Shown: piece by piece, positions 20,087 to 29,321 of the stretch
Layout of the letters: each line of letters opens with the position of its first letter
Numbering within the stretch: the first letter of the stretch is position 1
Assembly (NCBI RefSeq): GCF_900104795.1
Contig: NZ_FNTG01000001.1
Location: 4,588,001 to 4,652,000 of the forward strand
Direction of reading: 5' to 3'
Source: Burkholderia sp. WP9
GTDB taxonomy: Bacteria; Pseudomonadota; Gammaproteobacteria; Burkholderiales; Burkholderiaceae
Length of the DNA stretch: 64,000 nt
Position numbers and translations under genes: made by a program
The notes under the pieces: model-generated
Told to the model about the DNA's origin: nothing
The model's database searches: none
The model's input: the letters and a program-made list of their open reading frames with translations, nothing else

Positions 20087-21025
20087 TTACTTGACGCTTG
20101 CACCTGCTGCGGCCTGATTCAGCGACCGGTTGAGCGATTCTTCCACGGCCTCGGAGATCGCCTCGATCGTGATGGGCGGCGTGACGCGGCGTTCCGCCAG
20201 CCCCACCGCGCGCCGCGTGAGCAATCCGTAGAGTGCCGCGTGGTCGCCCCCGAGGCCTTCCAGCAACGCCAACTGCTTCTGCACGACGCCCGTGTCTCCC
20301 CGCGACACGGGGCCGGCGAGCGCATTGGGCAGACCCTTGTCGCGCGCGGTTTCGATGGTGCCGGAGAGCATCGGCAGCAAAGCGCGCAGCGCGTCGCCTT
20401 CGGCAAAGCCCAGCGTGCGCCACAGCGCGACGCATTCCGCGAGGCTGCACAGCGCGAAGCTGGCGGCGTAGTGGGCCGCCGCGTGATAGAGCATGCGGCC
20501 GCCCGCCGGAATCGACAGCGGATGGCAGCGCAGCGCGACGGCCAGCGCCGTCAGCTCGTCCTTGAGCGCGCTATCGGCCTCGATCGTCACCGAACAGCCT
20601 GCGATGCGCTCGAGATCGGCGAGGTCGCCGCTAAACAGGTACAGTGGATGAAAGCCGCCGATTGCGGCGCCCTGGTCCCGCGCCGGGGCAAGCAATTCGA
20701 TGGACGAAGCGCCGCTGCAATGAACGAGCGCCTTGCCGTGCGGGCCAGCCGCGCCGTCCGGACTGAACCGGAGTGTGTGCGCTGACGTACCGATGCTGTC
20801 GTCGGGAACGGCTAAAAAGATGATGTCGGCGGCGTCGACCACCTGTTGAGGGTTCTCGAATGCCGTGCAATGCTCGATTTGACTGGCAAGCCTGCCGGCC
20901 GAGGCCGCCGAGCGGCTGGCTACCGCTGCGACCGGGTAACCGGCCCGTGAAAAGCTCAGCGCAAGACAACGCGCGAGTCGGCCCGCGCCGATGAAACCGA
21001 GGCGCGGCAAAGAGGACTGGGTCAT
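20087..21025 (-). CDS. Rossmann-like / DUF2520 oxidoreductase-like protein
   Basis: A 312-residue protein. The N-terminal ~150 residues form a NAD(P)-binding Rossmann fold, with LGFIGAGRLARCLA as the dinucleotide loop and IIFLAVPDD as a later strand. The C-terminal half matches DUF2520, with GRMLYHAAAHYAASFALCS as the core helix (centre YHAAAHYAA). The layout resembles 6-phosphogluconate or ketopantoate dehydrogenase-type enzymes, but no substrate is known. A start at 21025 gives the glycine motif at residue 10-16, as expected. Confidence 0.87.
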   Translation of the reverse strand: MTQSSLPRLGFIGAGRLARCLALSFSRAGYPVAAVASRSAASAGRLASQIEHCTAFENPQQVVDAADIIFLAVPDDSIGTSAHTLRFSPDGAAGPHGKALVHCSGASSIELLAPARDQGAAIGGFHPLYLFSGDLADLERIAGCSVTIEADSALKDELTALAVALRCHPLSIPAGGRMLYHAAAHYAASFALCSLAECVALWRTLGFAEGDALRALLPMLSGTIETARDKGLPNALAGPVSRGDTGVVQKQLALLEGLGGDHAALYGLLTRRAVGLAERRVTPPITIEAISEAVEESLNRSLNQAAAGASVK

Positions 21026-21278
21026 GGTTGCCTGCTCCAGACGGAATATTTAACCGGGAAAGCTGAAGTATCGCGCATCCATTACGCCTGCGGCTCGCTT
21101 TGGCGGCGACTTTGCTCCGATCGGTGCGAGCGCGATATGGCGCGTTTGGCCGGTCATCCGTCGCAATGCACCCCGCAGGCTAGAAAGCTGCTCACAATTG
21201 CTGCATTAGTCTGGTTAGCCGGTTTGGCAGTTGCTGTTCTGGGTATTTCGTCTCGCAGTCAGATTCGGGAGGTTCACG

Positions 21279-21440
21279 ATGAATATTTTTTCTTACCGAA
21301 AGCACTTGCGGTTCCTGACGCACGCACAGCGCCGCCGCTGGTGGGACCAGAAAAAGCGCCTGACGCCGCGCGTGCGGATCAGCGGTGCCTACGTCCCGCC
21401 GAGCGTGTCCCGCGAATTTGCCTACGTGAAGGTCGGCTGA
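21279..21440 (+). CDS. Small basic hypothetical protein (53 aa)
   Basis: A 53-residue, strongly basic protein (many Arg/Lys, paired Trp in RRRWWDQKKRL) with no hydrophobic helix. It is preceded by a good GGGAGG ribosome-binding site and followed, 23 bases after the stop, by an intrinsic terminator. A signal on each side makes it a credible gene despite its size. I do not recognise the family. Its charge would suit nucleic-acid or ribosome binding, which is only a guess. Confidence 0.7.
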   Translation: MNIFSYRKHLRFLTHAQRRRWWDQKKRLTPRVRISGAYVPPSVSREFAYVKVG

Positions 21441-21463
21441 CATAGCGCCCTTCGCCAGTAACG

Positions 21464-21492
21464 AATGCCCGGTCCGTTGGCCGGGCATTTTT
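21464..21492 (+). terminator. Intrinsic terminator after the 53-aa gene
   Basis: AATGCCCGG (21464-21472) pairs with CCGGGCATT (21481-21489), followed by TTT on the plus strand. Confidence 0.85.
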
Positions 21493-21811
21493 CATTTTGA
21501 GGCATCAATCGATGCCGTCAGGATTGAATCTAATTTGTAATCAAAGATTACTGGAACGCGAATGCCGCTTGGCGGCAAGCCAGGATCGCGCCAGATTGCC
21601 CTGCGCTCGAGCCGGTGAATCCCTGAGTTTTCAGCGCTTTGCGAAGCTCGTGCGCGGCGCATTGCCTCAGCGGAAATTACGAACCCTTCTGGCCGATTGC
21701 AATTTGCAACAAATGCGAACAGATAGGCCTGATCTTTTTCGATACATTGATTTCATGGCATGCAGGGCATGCGAAGTCGGCGACCTCGGTAGGCCGCGCC
21801 AGGAGAATAAA
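21493..21811. other. 319-bp intergenic stretch
   Basis: This moderately AT-rich stretch has no convincing gene on either strand. It presumably carries the promoter and leader of the following small exported protein, but I cannot point to a clear -35/-10 pair. Confidence 0.5.
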
Positions 21812-22105
21812 GTGAAAAAGATCGTTCCGTTTGTCGTTGCCGCAGCACTCGGCTTGGGACTTGCCGGTGCCGCTGAGGCGCACGTTTCTGTCGGGATCGG
21901 CATTGGGGTTCCAATTGCGCCCGCCTATCCGGTTTATGCTGCGCCGCCGCCCGTGTATTACGCACCGCAGCCGGTTTATGCGCCGCCGCCGGTTTATTAC
22001 GCGCCGCCGCCCGCAGTGGTGGTGGGTGGATATGGCTACGGCCGTCCTTATTATCACCACGGCTATTATCGCGGTTACTACGGCCACGGTTACTATCGCC
22101 GCTAA
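21812..22105 (+). CDS. Exported Pro/Tyr/Gly-rich small protein
   Basis: A 97-residue precursor. A GTG start at 21812 follows AGGAG by about seven bases. Residues 1 to about 20 are a signal peptide ending AEA. The mature part is low-complexity: repeated PPPVYY/APQPVYAPPP units, then a Gly/Tyr/His/Arg-rich tail with GYYRGYYGHGYYRR. Similar short YAPPP and GYY proteins are common in Burkholderia envelopes and are of unknown function. The composition suggests a disordered periplasmic or surface protein. Confidence 0.78.
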   Translation: MKKIVPFVVAAALGLGLAGAAEAHVSVGIGIGVPIAPAYPVYAAPPPVYYAPQPVYAPPPVYYAPPPAVVVGGYGYGRPYYHHGYYRGYYGHGYYRR

Positions 22106-22260
22106 TTGCGGAAAGCAGGGCGGTGGCTGTATCGACGGCGTGACGCCGGCTTGAAGACCGGGTTACGCCGTTTGTATTTTCGCTTCGCTGCCAACGTTCC
22201 AAACCTCGGTCGAAGCTGGGAGAATGGCTGTTTCGCCACCGCTCCTGGAGAGTTTCGCCG

Positions 22261-23226
22261 ATGCAAGCGCTTCCCGCTCCCACTTTCGACGACGTACTCG
22301 ACGCCGCAGCGCGTCTCGAAGGCGTCGCCCACCGCACCCCCGTTCTGACCTCGAGCACGTTCAACGAACGAACGGGTGCGTCGGTGTTTTTCAAGTGCGA
22401 GAATTTTCAGCGCATGGGTGCCTTCAAGTTTCGCGGCGCTTATAACGCGATCTCGCATTTCGACGCGGAGCAACGCAAAGCCGGCGTGCTGACGTATTCG
22501 TCGGGCAACCATGCTCAGGCGATTGCATTGTCCGCGCGCCTCGCCGGCATTCGCGCGACGATCATCATGCCGCACGACGCGCCCGCGGCCAAAGTCGCGG
22601 CGACCAAAGGCTACGGCGGAGAGGTGATCACCTACGACCGCTATACGGAAAACCGCGAAGAAATCGGCCGGCGGCTCGCCGAGGAACGCGGCATGACGCT
22701 GATTCCGCCGTACGACCATCCGCATGTGATCGCCGGGCAGGGCACGGCCGTGAAAGAACTGATCGATGAAACGGGCCCGCTCGACATGCTGTTCGTGTGC
22801 CTCGGCGGCGGCGGACTGATCGGCGGCAGCGCGTTGTCCGCGTCGGCATTGAGCCCGGCTTGCACGGTGATCGGCATTGAACCGGAAGCGGGCAATGACG
22901 GCCAGCAGTCGCTCGCGCGTGGTGAGATCGTGCATATCGACACGCCGCGCACAATTGCCGACGGCGCCGCTTCCACGCATCTCGGCGACTATACGTTCGC
23001 GATCATCCGGAAGCTGGTCGCGCGTATTGAAACGGTTAGCGACGCGCAATTGATCGAGACCATGCGTTTTTTCGCGCAGCGCATGAAGATCGTGGTCGAA
23101 CCGACGGGCTGCCTCGCCGCGGCCGCGGTACTCAATGGCATCGTGCCGGTGAAGGGCAAGCGTGTCGGCGTGGTGGTGAGCGGCGGCAACGTGGACCTGG
23201 AAAAGCTCGCGCAGTATCTGGCCTGA
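22261..23226 (+). CDS. PLP-dependent threonine/3-hydroxyaspartate dehydratase
   Basis: A 321-residue fold-type II PLP enzyme. The Schiff-base lysine is Lys56 in AFKFRGAYNA. The glycine loop that holds the phosphate is CLGGGGLIGG, and SSGNHAQA is the conserved substrate loop. It has no C-terminal ACT regulatory domain, so it is not biosynthetic IlvA. Length and sequence look most like serine racemase/threo-3-hydroxyaspartate ammonia-lyase, which remove ammonia from hydroxy amino acids; racemase activity cannot be excluded. A terminator shared with the convergent LysE gene follows. Confidence 0.87.
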   Translation: MQALPAPTFDDVLDAAARLEGVAHRTPVLTSSTFNERTGASVFFKCENFQRMGAFKFRGAYNAISHFDAEQRKAGVLTYSSGNHAQAIALSARLAGIRATIIMPHDAPAAKVAATKGYGGEVITYDRYTENREEIGRRLAEERGMTLIPPYDHPHVIAGQGTAVKELIDETGPLDMLFVCLGGGGLIGGSALSASALSPACTVIGIEPEAGNDGQQSLARGEIVHIDTPRTIADGAASTHLGDYTFAIIRKLVARIETVSDAQLIETMRFFAQRMKIVVEPTGCLAAAAVLNGIVPVKGKRVGVVVSGGNVDLEKLAQYLA

Positions 23227-23287
23227 TACCGCGCGTCGGCGGGTGTCGTTGCGCTTGCCGAACGTGGTGCGTGATATCTGATCGAAC

Positions 23288-23314
23288 ACGGCTCGCACAA
23301 TGCGAGCCGTTTTT
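23288..23314. terminator. Terminator between convergent dehydratase and LysE genes
   Basis: A perfect 10-bp stem ACGGCTCGCA/TGCGAGCCGT with a three-base loop, then TTTT on the plus strand. It directly abuts the LysE stop and may serve both directions, but the T-run favours the plus strand. Confidence 0.88.
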
Positions 23315-23317
23315 GCA

Positions 23318-23995
23318 TCAGCTTGCCGCGTGCGCGGTTTGCACGATCAGATCGCGATACCCGTTGACGATCACGCTGTACGAGAAGTAAGCAAACAGCA
23401 ACGCGGACAGCACGTGACAGGCGCGCAGCAAACCGGTGCCGGCGCGCTTGCGTCCGTGGCTGCCGAGCCCGCAGATAAAGATCGTCCAGCACAGACCGCC
23501 GAGAAAGAATCCGCCCAGAAACACCGGCGCAGTGGTCACGCTCGTGGCGCCCGCTTTCGCGATCAGCGCGCCACCCACTGCAGCGAACCAGAGAATCGCC
23601 GAAGGCGACGACACCGCCAGCAAGACGCCCCGCAAAAAGCCGCGCCATGCAGACAGGTGCGGCGCGTTGGCGTCCGCCTCGCCGGCCACGGCCGGCGCCG
23701 TGGCCGGGTACATGGCTTCACGCGCCATCTTCCAGGTCAGGAAGAGCAGAATCGCGGCGCCGCCGATCCACACCACCCAGCGCACCGATTCGAACTGCAG
23801 CAGGGCCGCCATGCCCGCGAGCGCGAGCGCCGCATAAATCAGATCGCCGATGCACGAGCCGAGGCCGAGCCAGAAGCCCGGTTTGAAGCCATGCGAAAGC
23901 GTCAGCGAAATCATGGCGACGTTCACGAGACCGATATCCAGGCACAACGACAACGACAGAAAGAATCCATCCGACATCATTGAAAAGGCATGCAT
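23318..23995 (-). CDS. LysE-family amino acid exporter
   Basis: A 225-residue inner-membrane protein with five to six helices and the LysE/RhtB pattern: an early Asp in LDIGLVN, then GFKPGFWLGLGSCIGD. The central loop is charged and Ala-rich (APAVAGEADANAP), and SSPSAILWFAAVGG follows it. Family members export lysine, arginine, threonine or other amino acids; the substrate is unknown. Its location opposite an amino acid dehydratase could hint at handling the same amino acid, but they are not in one operon. Confidence 0.88.
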   Translation of the reverse strand: MHAFSMMSDGFFLSLSLCLDIGLVNVAMISLTLSHGFKPGFWLGLGSCIGDLIYAALALAGMAALLQFESVRWVVWIGGAAILLFLTWKMAREAMYPATAPAVAGEADANAPHLSAWRGFLRGVLLAVSSPSAILWFAAVGGALIAKAGATSVTTAPVFLGGFFLGGLCWTIFICGLGSHGRKRAGTGLLRACHVLSALLFAYFSYSVIVNGYRDLIVQTAHAAS

Positions 23996-24048
23996 CCGCG
24001 CAACTGCTCCGTTAGCTTTGTTATTTCAGTCTTTTTGTACGGCTTGTC

Positions 24049-25617
24049 TTAGAGGCCCAACTCGTTCCACAAGGTATCGATGCGGTGTTTGACGGCCTCG
24101 TCCATCACGATTGGGCGGCCCCATTCGCGATCGGTTTCGCCCGGCCATTTGTTGGTCGCGTCGAGACCCATCTTCGATCCGAGCCCGGCGACGGGCGAGG
24201 CGAAATCCAGATAGTCGATCGGTGTGCGATCCACCAGCACGGTGTCGCGCGCCGGATCGATGCGCGTGGTGATCGCCCAGATCACCTCCTTCCAGTCGCG
24301 GATGTTCACGTCCTCGTCCACCACGACAATGAACTTCGTATACATGAACTGCCGCAGGAAGCTCCATACGCCGAACATCACGCGTTTGGCGTGACCGGGA
24401 TAGCTCTTCTTCATCTGCACGATGGCCATGCGGTAGCTGCAGCCTTCAGGCGGCAGATAGAAGTCCGTGATCTCGGTGAACTGCTTCTGCAACAGCGGCA
24501 CGAACACTTCGTTGAGCGCGACGCCGAGTACAGCGGGCTCGTCAGGCGGTTTGCCGGTGTAGGTGGAGTGATAGATCGCATCGCGCCGCATGGTGATGCG
24601 CTCGACCGTAAAGACGGGGAACCACTCCTGCTCGTTGTAGTAGCCGGTGTGGTCGCCGTACGGGCCTTCGAGCGCATGTTCGTAGGCCGCCGACGCGCCC
24701 TTGACCGGACGCGGCGGCGCGCCTGCCGGAGCGGGCGAGGGCGTGCCTTCCTGCGGATAGATGAAGCCTTCCAGCACGATTTCGGCGCGCGCGGGCACCT
24801 GCAATCCGTCGACGCCCGGCGTGATGCACTTCGCGAGTTCCGTGCGGCCGCCACGGAGCAGGCCGGCGAACTGGTATTCGGAAAGCGTATCGGGCACCGG
24901 CGTGACCGCCCCGAGGATGGTTGCCGGATCGGCGCCCAGAACGACCGCCACAGGATAAGGCTTGCCCGGATTCTGTAGTGCGAACTCGCGGAAATCGAGC
25001 GCGCCGCCGCGATGCGCGAGCCATCGCATGATCAGTTTGTTGCGCCCGATCAGTTGCTGGCGATATATGCCTAAATTTTGTCGGGGCTTATTCGGACCTT
25101 TTGTGACGGTCAGGCCCCATGTAATCAGGGGGCCGGCGTCGCCCGGCCAGCAGGTCTGAATTGGCAGCCTGGCGAGGTCGACATCGTTACCTTCCCAGAC
25201 GATTTCCTGGCAGGGCGGCGCGCTCACGGTCTTAGGCGCCATGTCCCACACCGCCTTCGCAAGCGAGAACAGTTTGCCGGCGTCCTTGAGGCCTTTCGGC
25301 GGCTCCGGTTCCTTCAGCGCGGAGAGCAGCCGGCCCACGTCGCGCAACGACTCGAGTGCGGCGCCGTCACCTTCGCCCGCTTGCGCGTCGACACCCATGC
25401 CGAGCGCGACCCGCCGGGGTGTGCCGAACAGGTTGCCAAGTACCGGGAACCCATGCTGCGCCTTGCTCTCAAAGAGCAAAGCCGGACCGCCGGCGCGCAG
25501 CACACGGTCGCACAACTCGGTCATCTCCAGCACAGGTGAGACGTTTTGTGAGATGCGGCGCAGTTCCCCGATCGTCTCGAGACGGCCGACGAAATCGCGC
25601 AGGTCTTTGTATTTCAT
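24049..25617 (-). CDS. ubiD: 4-hydroxy-3-polyprenylbenzoate decarboxylase
   Basis: A 522-residue UbiD-family decarboxylase for ubiquinone synthesis. It acts with a prenylated flavin made by UbiX, which is not in this window. The start [14 protein letters not shown] is the conserved N-terminus, so the ATG at 25617 is preferred over an in-frame TTG at 25641; neither has a clear ribosome-binding site. Conserved blocks include the GPLITWG region, [15 protein letters not shown] and [10 protein letters not shown]. The chain is a little longer than E. coli UbiD (about 497), mainly from a Pro/Ala-rich insert near [18 protein letters not shown] (centre). It stands alone, diverging from the lytic transglycosylase gene. 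Confidence 0.95.
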   Translation of the reverse strand: MKYKDLRDFVGRLETIGELRRISQNVSPVLEMTELCDRVLRAGGPALLFESKAQHGFPVLGNLFGTPRRVALGMGVDAQAGEGDGAALESLRDVGRLLSALKEPEPPKGLKDAGKLFSLAKAVWDMAPKTVSAPPCQEIVWEGNDVDLARLPIQTCWPGDAGPLITWGLTVTKGPNKPRQNLGIYRQQLIGRNKLIMRWLAHRGGALDFREFALQNPGKPYPVAVVLGADPATILGAVTPVPDTLSEYQFAGLLRGGRTELAKCITPGVDGLQVPARAEIVLEGFIYPQEGTPSPAPAGAPPRPVKGASAAYEHALEGPYGDHTGYYNEQEWFPVFTVERITMRRDAIYHSTYTGKPPDEPAVLGVALNEVFVPLLQKQFTEITDFYLPPEGCSYRMAIVQMKKSYPGHAKRVMFGVWSFLRQFMYTKFIVVVDEDVNIRDWKEVIWAITTRIDPARDTVLVDRTPIDYLDFASPVAGLGSKMGLDATNKWPGETDREWGRPIVMDEAVKHRIDTLWNELGL

Positions 25618-25847
25618 CTGGTGCGGTTCATTGCCGCGCAAGCGGCGAAAAGGAGGGGCGCGGCAGGCTTTGCGGCGCCAGAACGATTGTCGATTTTACC
25701 TGTGTTGGCTGGCGCACGTAGCTCGGCTAAACGGGCTAGGCGAGACGGAGGACTGGCGATGCCTCAAAAGGCGCATGCCGCATGGTTCTGGACCGGCTGA
25801 ACGCCGTTCTTTATTACAATTAGTTATACTTTTGCCTATCTATAGTG

Positions 25848-25876
25848 TTGACGATCTATAAAACCCTGCATAGAAT
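25848..25876 (+). promoter_or_regulatory. Sigma70 promoter of the lytic transglycosylase leader
   Basis: TTGACG at 25848-25853 and TAGAAT at 25871-25876 are separated by exactly 17 bp, one of the best promoter matches in the window. Transcription would start near 25883, leaving a leader of about 340 nt before the start codon at 26224. Confidence 0.75.
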
Positions 25877-25882
25877 CCGTCC

Positions 25883-26223
25883 ACATTGGTTGCAGGGCGT
25901 GAACCTTTTTACCACTGCCCCCGGTCCCATCAGACGCAACGCGTCACCGTTTACCGAACCCCTGCACGGTATCTGACGGCCTTATTGAAGTCCTCGCCAG
26001 CGCCAACTGACGCTGGTTTTTCGCGTGGGAGCCACCGCCCGCATGCTTTTTTGACATGCCGCGGACCCGTTTCAGGATGGCTCCCCACAAACGGTATTTG
26101 CCGTTTTCCCGACGTCGCTGCTGCCCTAACCAGACAGAGCACGCGATGTCTTGACTCTGCGAATGTGCTGTACCGCCTTTTCATCTGGCGGGGTTCGCGG
26201 ATCATGCAACATGGGAGATCTGA
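25883..26223 (+). promoter_or_regulatory. Long structured 5' leader with internal terminator (attenuator or riboswitch candidate)
   Basis: The ~340-nt leader contains a chain of hairpins. They are GACGC/GCGTC (25933-25945), ACCGT/ACGGT (25946-25970) and CCAGCG/CGCTGG with a T5 tract (25997-26021). Next is a long-range 8-bp stem GGGAGCCA (26027-26034)/TGGCTCCC (26078-26085) that encloses a GCATG/CATGC hairpin. The last is AAACGG/CCGTTT followed by a T (26089-26107). An intrinsic terminator about 135 nt into the RNA and 200 nt before the gene suggests conditional termination. I cannot match it to a known riboswitch class, and the ligand is unknown. Confidence 0.5.
25997..26021 (+). terminator. 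Terminator inside the leader RNA
   Basis: CCAGCG (25997-26002) pairs with CGCTGG (26011-26016), followed by five Ts. It lies between a strong promoter and the coding region, so read-through must occur for the gene to be expressed. Confidence 0.7.
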
Positions 26224-27414
26224 ATGAACGCCTGGTTATCGTGGCGTCCCGATGAGCGTATTGCGCAAGTTGTGCGTGGTGTGCTGCGTCGCGGGACGCG
26301 AATGAGTCATCACCTGTTCAGCATCGTGGGCGGTATCGCCGTCGTGCTGACAGTCGCACTGTGGCTGATGCCGGCCCTGCGCGGCACACTCGCCGCCAAG
26401 TTGATGCCGGTCATCTCCGCCGCTGTGCAAGCCGGCCCCGCCCGTTTGCTGCAGGGTAACCCGCTGCCGGCTTTCGGACCGCCCGCAGGCGCACCCTCTG
26501 ACGACTCGCTGTCGGCCAGCTCGAACGGTTCCGATGCCGCCAGCGGCACGAACAACGCTAGCAACGGCAACACGGCCGTTATTGCGAGCAACACCGGTTT
26601 TGACGGCGCGTTCGACGCCTCCGGCTCGACCGGTATGGGCGTTGCGGCGCTGAACGGCCTCGACCCGCGCACCATGCAAAGCGTCACCGCGCTGGCGCGG
26701 CTTATTCCGTCGCAACGCGTGTCCGCCGACGCGCGTGACGATCGTGTGCTGGTCTCGACCCGCGAGCAGGATCTGGTCGCATCGTATCTGGCACGGCGCT
26801 ATCGCGTCGCTCAGGAGCCCGTCAGCGAGCTCGTGAAAGCCGCGTTCGACACCGGCCGCGAAGTTGGTCTCGATCCACTGCTGCTGCTGTCCGTGATGGC
26901 GATCGAATCGGGTTTCAACCCGTACGCCGAGAGCGGTGTCGGCGCGCAAGGCCTGATGCAGGTCATGTCGAAGGTGCACTCGGACAAATTCCAGTACTTC
27001 GGCGGCCAGAGCGCGGCCCTCGAGCCGGTCGCGAACATCAAGGTCGGCGCACTGGTGCTGAAGGATTGCATCGCACGCGGCGGCTCGCTGCCGGGCGGCT
27101 TGCGCCTGTATGTCGGCTCGACCTCGCAGGACGACGGCGGCTACGGCGCCAAGGTGATGGCCGAGCGTGGCCGTCTGCGCGACGTGGCGCGTGGCCGCAA
27201 GGTGCCGATCAACGCACCGCAGGCGCCGGTTCTGACCGCGTCGACCAGCAGCGGCGCGGCTGCCAGCAACGGCAAGCGCGTGCAGGTGACGCTCGAGGGT
27301 AGCCATCCGTTGAGCGCGGCGACTTCGGTGAAGACGCCGGTTTCCTCCGAGCAGGATGATGCGAGCTCCAACGTCACGAAGCACGTGGCGTCGGCTTCGG
27401 AGTTGGGCGCCTGA
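26224..27414 (+). CDS. Membrane-anchored lytic transglycosylase
   Basis: A 396-residue protein. Residues ~30-50 form one membrane segment. They are followed by a Ser/Asn/Gly-rich linker (about 90-140) and then an SLT-like catalytic domain, roughly 195-320. The catalytic glutamate is Glu228 in VMAIESGFNPYA, followed by the family GAQGLMQVM. Such enzymes cleave the glycan strands of peptidoglycan to make 1,6-anhydroMurNAc ends. The C-terminal ~80 residues are low complexity. The orientation (short N-terminus in, domain in the periplasm) is inferred. The gene has a long structured leader and ends at a strong terminator. Confidence 0.9.
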   Translation: MNAWLSWRPDERIAQVVRGVLRRGTRMSHHLFSIVGGIAVVLTVALWLMPALRGTLAAKLMPVISAAVQAGPARLLQGNPLPAFGPPAGAPSDDSLSASSNGSDAASGTNNASNGNTAVIASNTGFDGAFDASGSTGMGVAALNGLDPRTMQSVTALARLIPSQRVSADARDDRVLVSTREQDLVASYLARRYRVAQEPVSELVKAAFDTGREVGLDPLLLLSVMAIESGFNPYAESGVGAQGLMQVMSKVHSDKFQYFGGQSAALEPVANIKVGALVLKDCIARGGSLPGGLRLYVGSTSQDDGGYGAKVMAERGRLRDVARGRKVPINAPQAPVLTASTSSGAAASNGKRVQVTLEGSHPLSAATSVKTPVSSEQDDASSNVTKHVASASELGA

Positions 27415-27480
27415 AGGTGGCCCGAAGCTTGGCAGCGTAACTCTGGCAGCGCTGGCGGCTCGACGCAGTAGCCGCAACAA

Positions 27481-27510
27481 AAAAGGACACCCGGTTGGTG
27501 TCCTTTTTTT
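27481..27510. terminator. Bidirectional terminator
   Basis: AAAAGGACACC (27481-27491) pairs with GGTGTCCTTTT (27497-27507), with T-runs on both strands. It separates the lytic transglycosylase gene from the convergent aminotransferase gene. Confidence 0.93.
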
Positions 27511-27541
27511 CGTCTGCTGATTGAGAAGCGCGTTGCTTCGC

Positions 27542-28738
27542 TCAGCCTTTTCCGAAAAGCTTCGCCAATCGCTCGACCGCTTCTTCCAGTTTCGGATACG
27601 CGGTGGCGTACGAAAGCCGGATGTAGTCCTTCGGCGCATGCGTACCGAAATCCATGCCCGGCACCAGCACCACGCCGGCATCGTGCAACATGGCCTTCGT
27701 GAGAGCCGCGCTGTCGCCGGCTGCCGGATGCGCGACCGTGCGGCAATCGGCGTACACGTAGAACGCGCCGTCGGGCATGACAGGTACCGAGAAGCCGAGC
27801 GATTGCAGCGCCGGCGCGATGAAGTCGCGGCGACGCTTGAACTCCAGGCGCCGCGCTTCGTAAATCGCGATCGTTTCCGGCTCGAAGCAGGCGAGCGCCG
27901 CGTGCTGGGCGAGCGCAGAGGCGCAGATGAACAGATTTTGCGCGAGCTTTTCGAATGCGCTCACCATGCCGGGCGGCACCACCAGCCAGCCCAGGCGCCA
28001 GCCCGTCATGTTGAAGTACTTCGAGAAGCTGTTGACGGTCACCACGTCGTCGCCGAATGAGAGCGCCGAGACGGGCTTGGCGTCGTAACTCAGGCCCTGG
28101 TAGATCTCATCGACGATAGTGAAGCCACCACGCGCCCGCACGGCCTTGACGATGCGTTCCAGTTCAGCCGGTTCGATCGACGTGCCGGTCGGATTCGACG
28201 GCGACGCGAGCAATACTCCACGGGTGTGCTCGTTCCAGAGCCGCTCGACGTCGGCGGCGGTTAGCTGGAAACGCTCTGCGGGACCACTCGGCACCATCAC
28301 CGGCTTGCCTTCGGCGGCGATCACGAAATGACGGTTGCAGGGGTAGCACGGGTCGGGCATCAGCACTTCGTCGTCGCGATCGACCAGCGCCGCGCAAGCC
28401 AATAGCAACGCTGCCGAGGCGCCGGCAGTGACGACGATGCGGGCCGGATCCACGCTGACGCCATAGAAGTCGGCGTAATGCGCCGAGATCGCTTCGCGCA
28501 GCGCGTGCAGGCCAAGCGCGTTGGTGTATTGCGTGACGCCGCGGCGCAGCGCGCTCGCTGCGGCCTCGATGACCGGCTCGGGCGCCGTGAAATCGGGTTC
28601 GCCGATTCCCATGTGAATGATGTCGCGTCCGTCGCGCTCGAGAAGCGCGGCCTCCTTGGCCAGCTCCATCACATAGAAAGGCTGGATGGCGTCCACGCGT
28701 GCGGCAAGCCGTACCAAGGGTTCGGTCACGGAGTTCAT
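27542..28738 (-). CDS. Pyridoxal phosphate-dependent class I aminotransferase
   Basis: A 398-residue fold-type I aminotransferase. The Schiff-base lysine is Lys240 in SFSKYFNMTGWRLGW, and SNPTGT and the Asp-Glu-Tyr motif VDEIYQGL are intact. HMGIGEPDF near the N-terminus fits the aspartate/alanine (AlaA, YbdL-like) subgroup. It probably exchanges amino groups between glutamate and a 2-oxo acid; the substrate pair is uncertain. The gene follows nusB by 148 bp on the same strand and may be read from the rib-nusB transcript. Confidence 0.9.
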   Translation of the reverse strand: MNSVTEPLVRLAARVDAIQPFYVMELAKEAALLERDGRDIIHMGIGEPDFTAPEPVIEAAASALRRGVTQYTNALGLHALREAISAHYADFYGVSVDPARIVVTAGASAALLLACAALVDRDDEVLMPDPCYPCNRHFVIAAEGKPVMVPSGPAERFQLTAADVERLWNEHTRGVLLASPSNPTGTSIEPAELERIVKAVRARGGFTIVDEIYQGLSYDAKPVSALSFGDDVVTVNSFSKYFNMTGWRLGWLVVPPGMVSAFEKLAQNLFICASALAQHAALACFEPETIAIYEARRLEFKRRRDFIAPALQSLGFSVPVMPDGAFYVYADCRTVAHPAAGDSAALTKAMLHDAGVVLVPGMDFGTHAPKDYIRLSYATAYPKLEEAVERLAKLFGKG

Positions 28739-28886
28739 ACGATCAAATCCAGTTCAGGAGCAAAAAACGGGACTACGTATTGCGCGTGTATTCACGCGCG
28801 ATACGTCGTCCTTGCAAGCGGTTTTGTTTCGCTGCGTTCAGCAGGGCGCACGGCAAGACTCAAACAGCAAGCCATGCGCCTTGCGC

Positions 28887-29321
28887 TCAACGCTTGCGAG
28901 CCGCCTGCGTTTCATCCACGCGCAGTTGCGCCGACAGCTTGTCCAGCACGCCGTTCACGTACTTATAGCCGTCCGCGCCACCGAAAGTCTTGGCGAGTTC
29001 AACCGCTTCGTTGATCACCACGCGATAGGGGATATCGAGGTGATTTTTCAGCTCGAACGCGGCCACCAGCAGCACGGCGCGCTCCACAGGCGAGAGCTGC
29101 TCGATCGGACGGTCGAGACACGGGGCGATGGCCGCGGACAGTGCTTCCGAATCGCGGATCACGCCGTGCAGGATGGCGTCCAGATGCTCGTGGTCGGCCT
29201 TGTCGAAGCCTTGTGCGCCGCGCAGTTGCGCGTCGATTTCACCGCCGGGCGAGCCCGACAGCAGCCACTGATAAAGCCCCTGCGTGGCCAGTTCGCGGGA
29301 GCGTCGGCGTGCGCTCTTCAT
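28887..29321 (-). CDS. nusB: Transcription antitermination factor NusB
   Basis: A 144-residue all-helical RNA-binding protein. With NusE (ribosomal S10) it binds boxA in rRNA leaders and supports antitermination. Family landmarks are [16 protein letters not shown] at the N-terminus (core [10 protein letters not shown]) and [14 protein letters not shown] near the end. The start overlaps the ribH stop by four bases (29318-29321), so the two are translationally coupled, as in many bacteria. Confidence 0.96.
   Translation of the reverse strand: MKSARRRSRELATQGLYQWLLSGSPGGEIDAQLRGAQGFDKADHEHLDAILHGVIRDSEALSAAIAPCLDRPIEQLSPVERAVLLVAAFELKNHLDIPYRVVINEAVELAKTFGGADGYKYVNGVLDKLSAQLRVDETQAARKR

Noticed and set aside
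25925..25985. c-di-AMP (ydaO-type) riboswitch in the lytic transglycosylase leader
   Set aside because: Only a short CCGAACCC stretch recalls it. The remaining conserved boxes and order are not present, and the class is not expected in betaproteobacteria. Kept only as an unnamed leader candidate.
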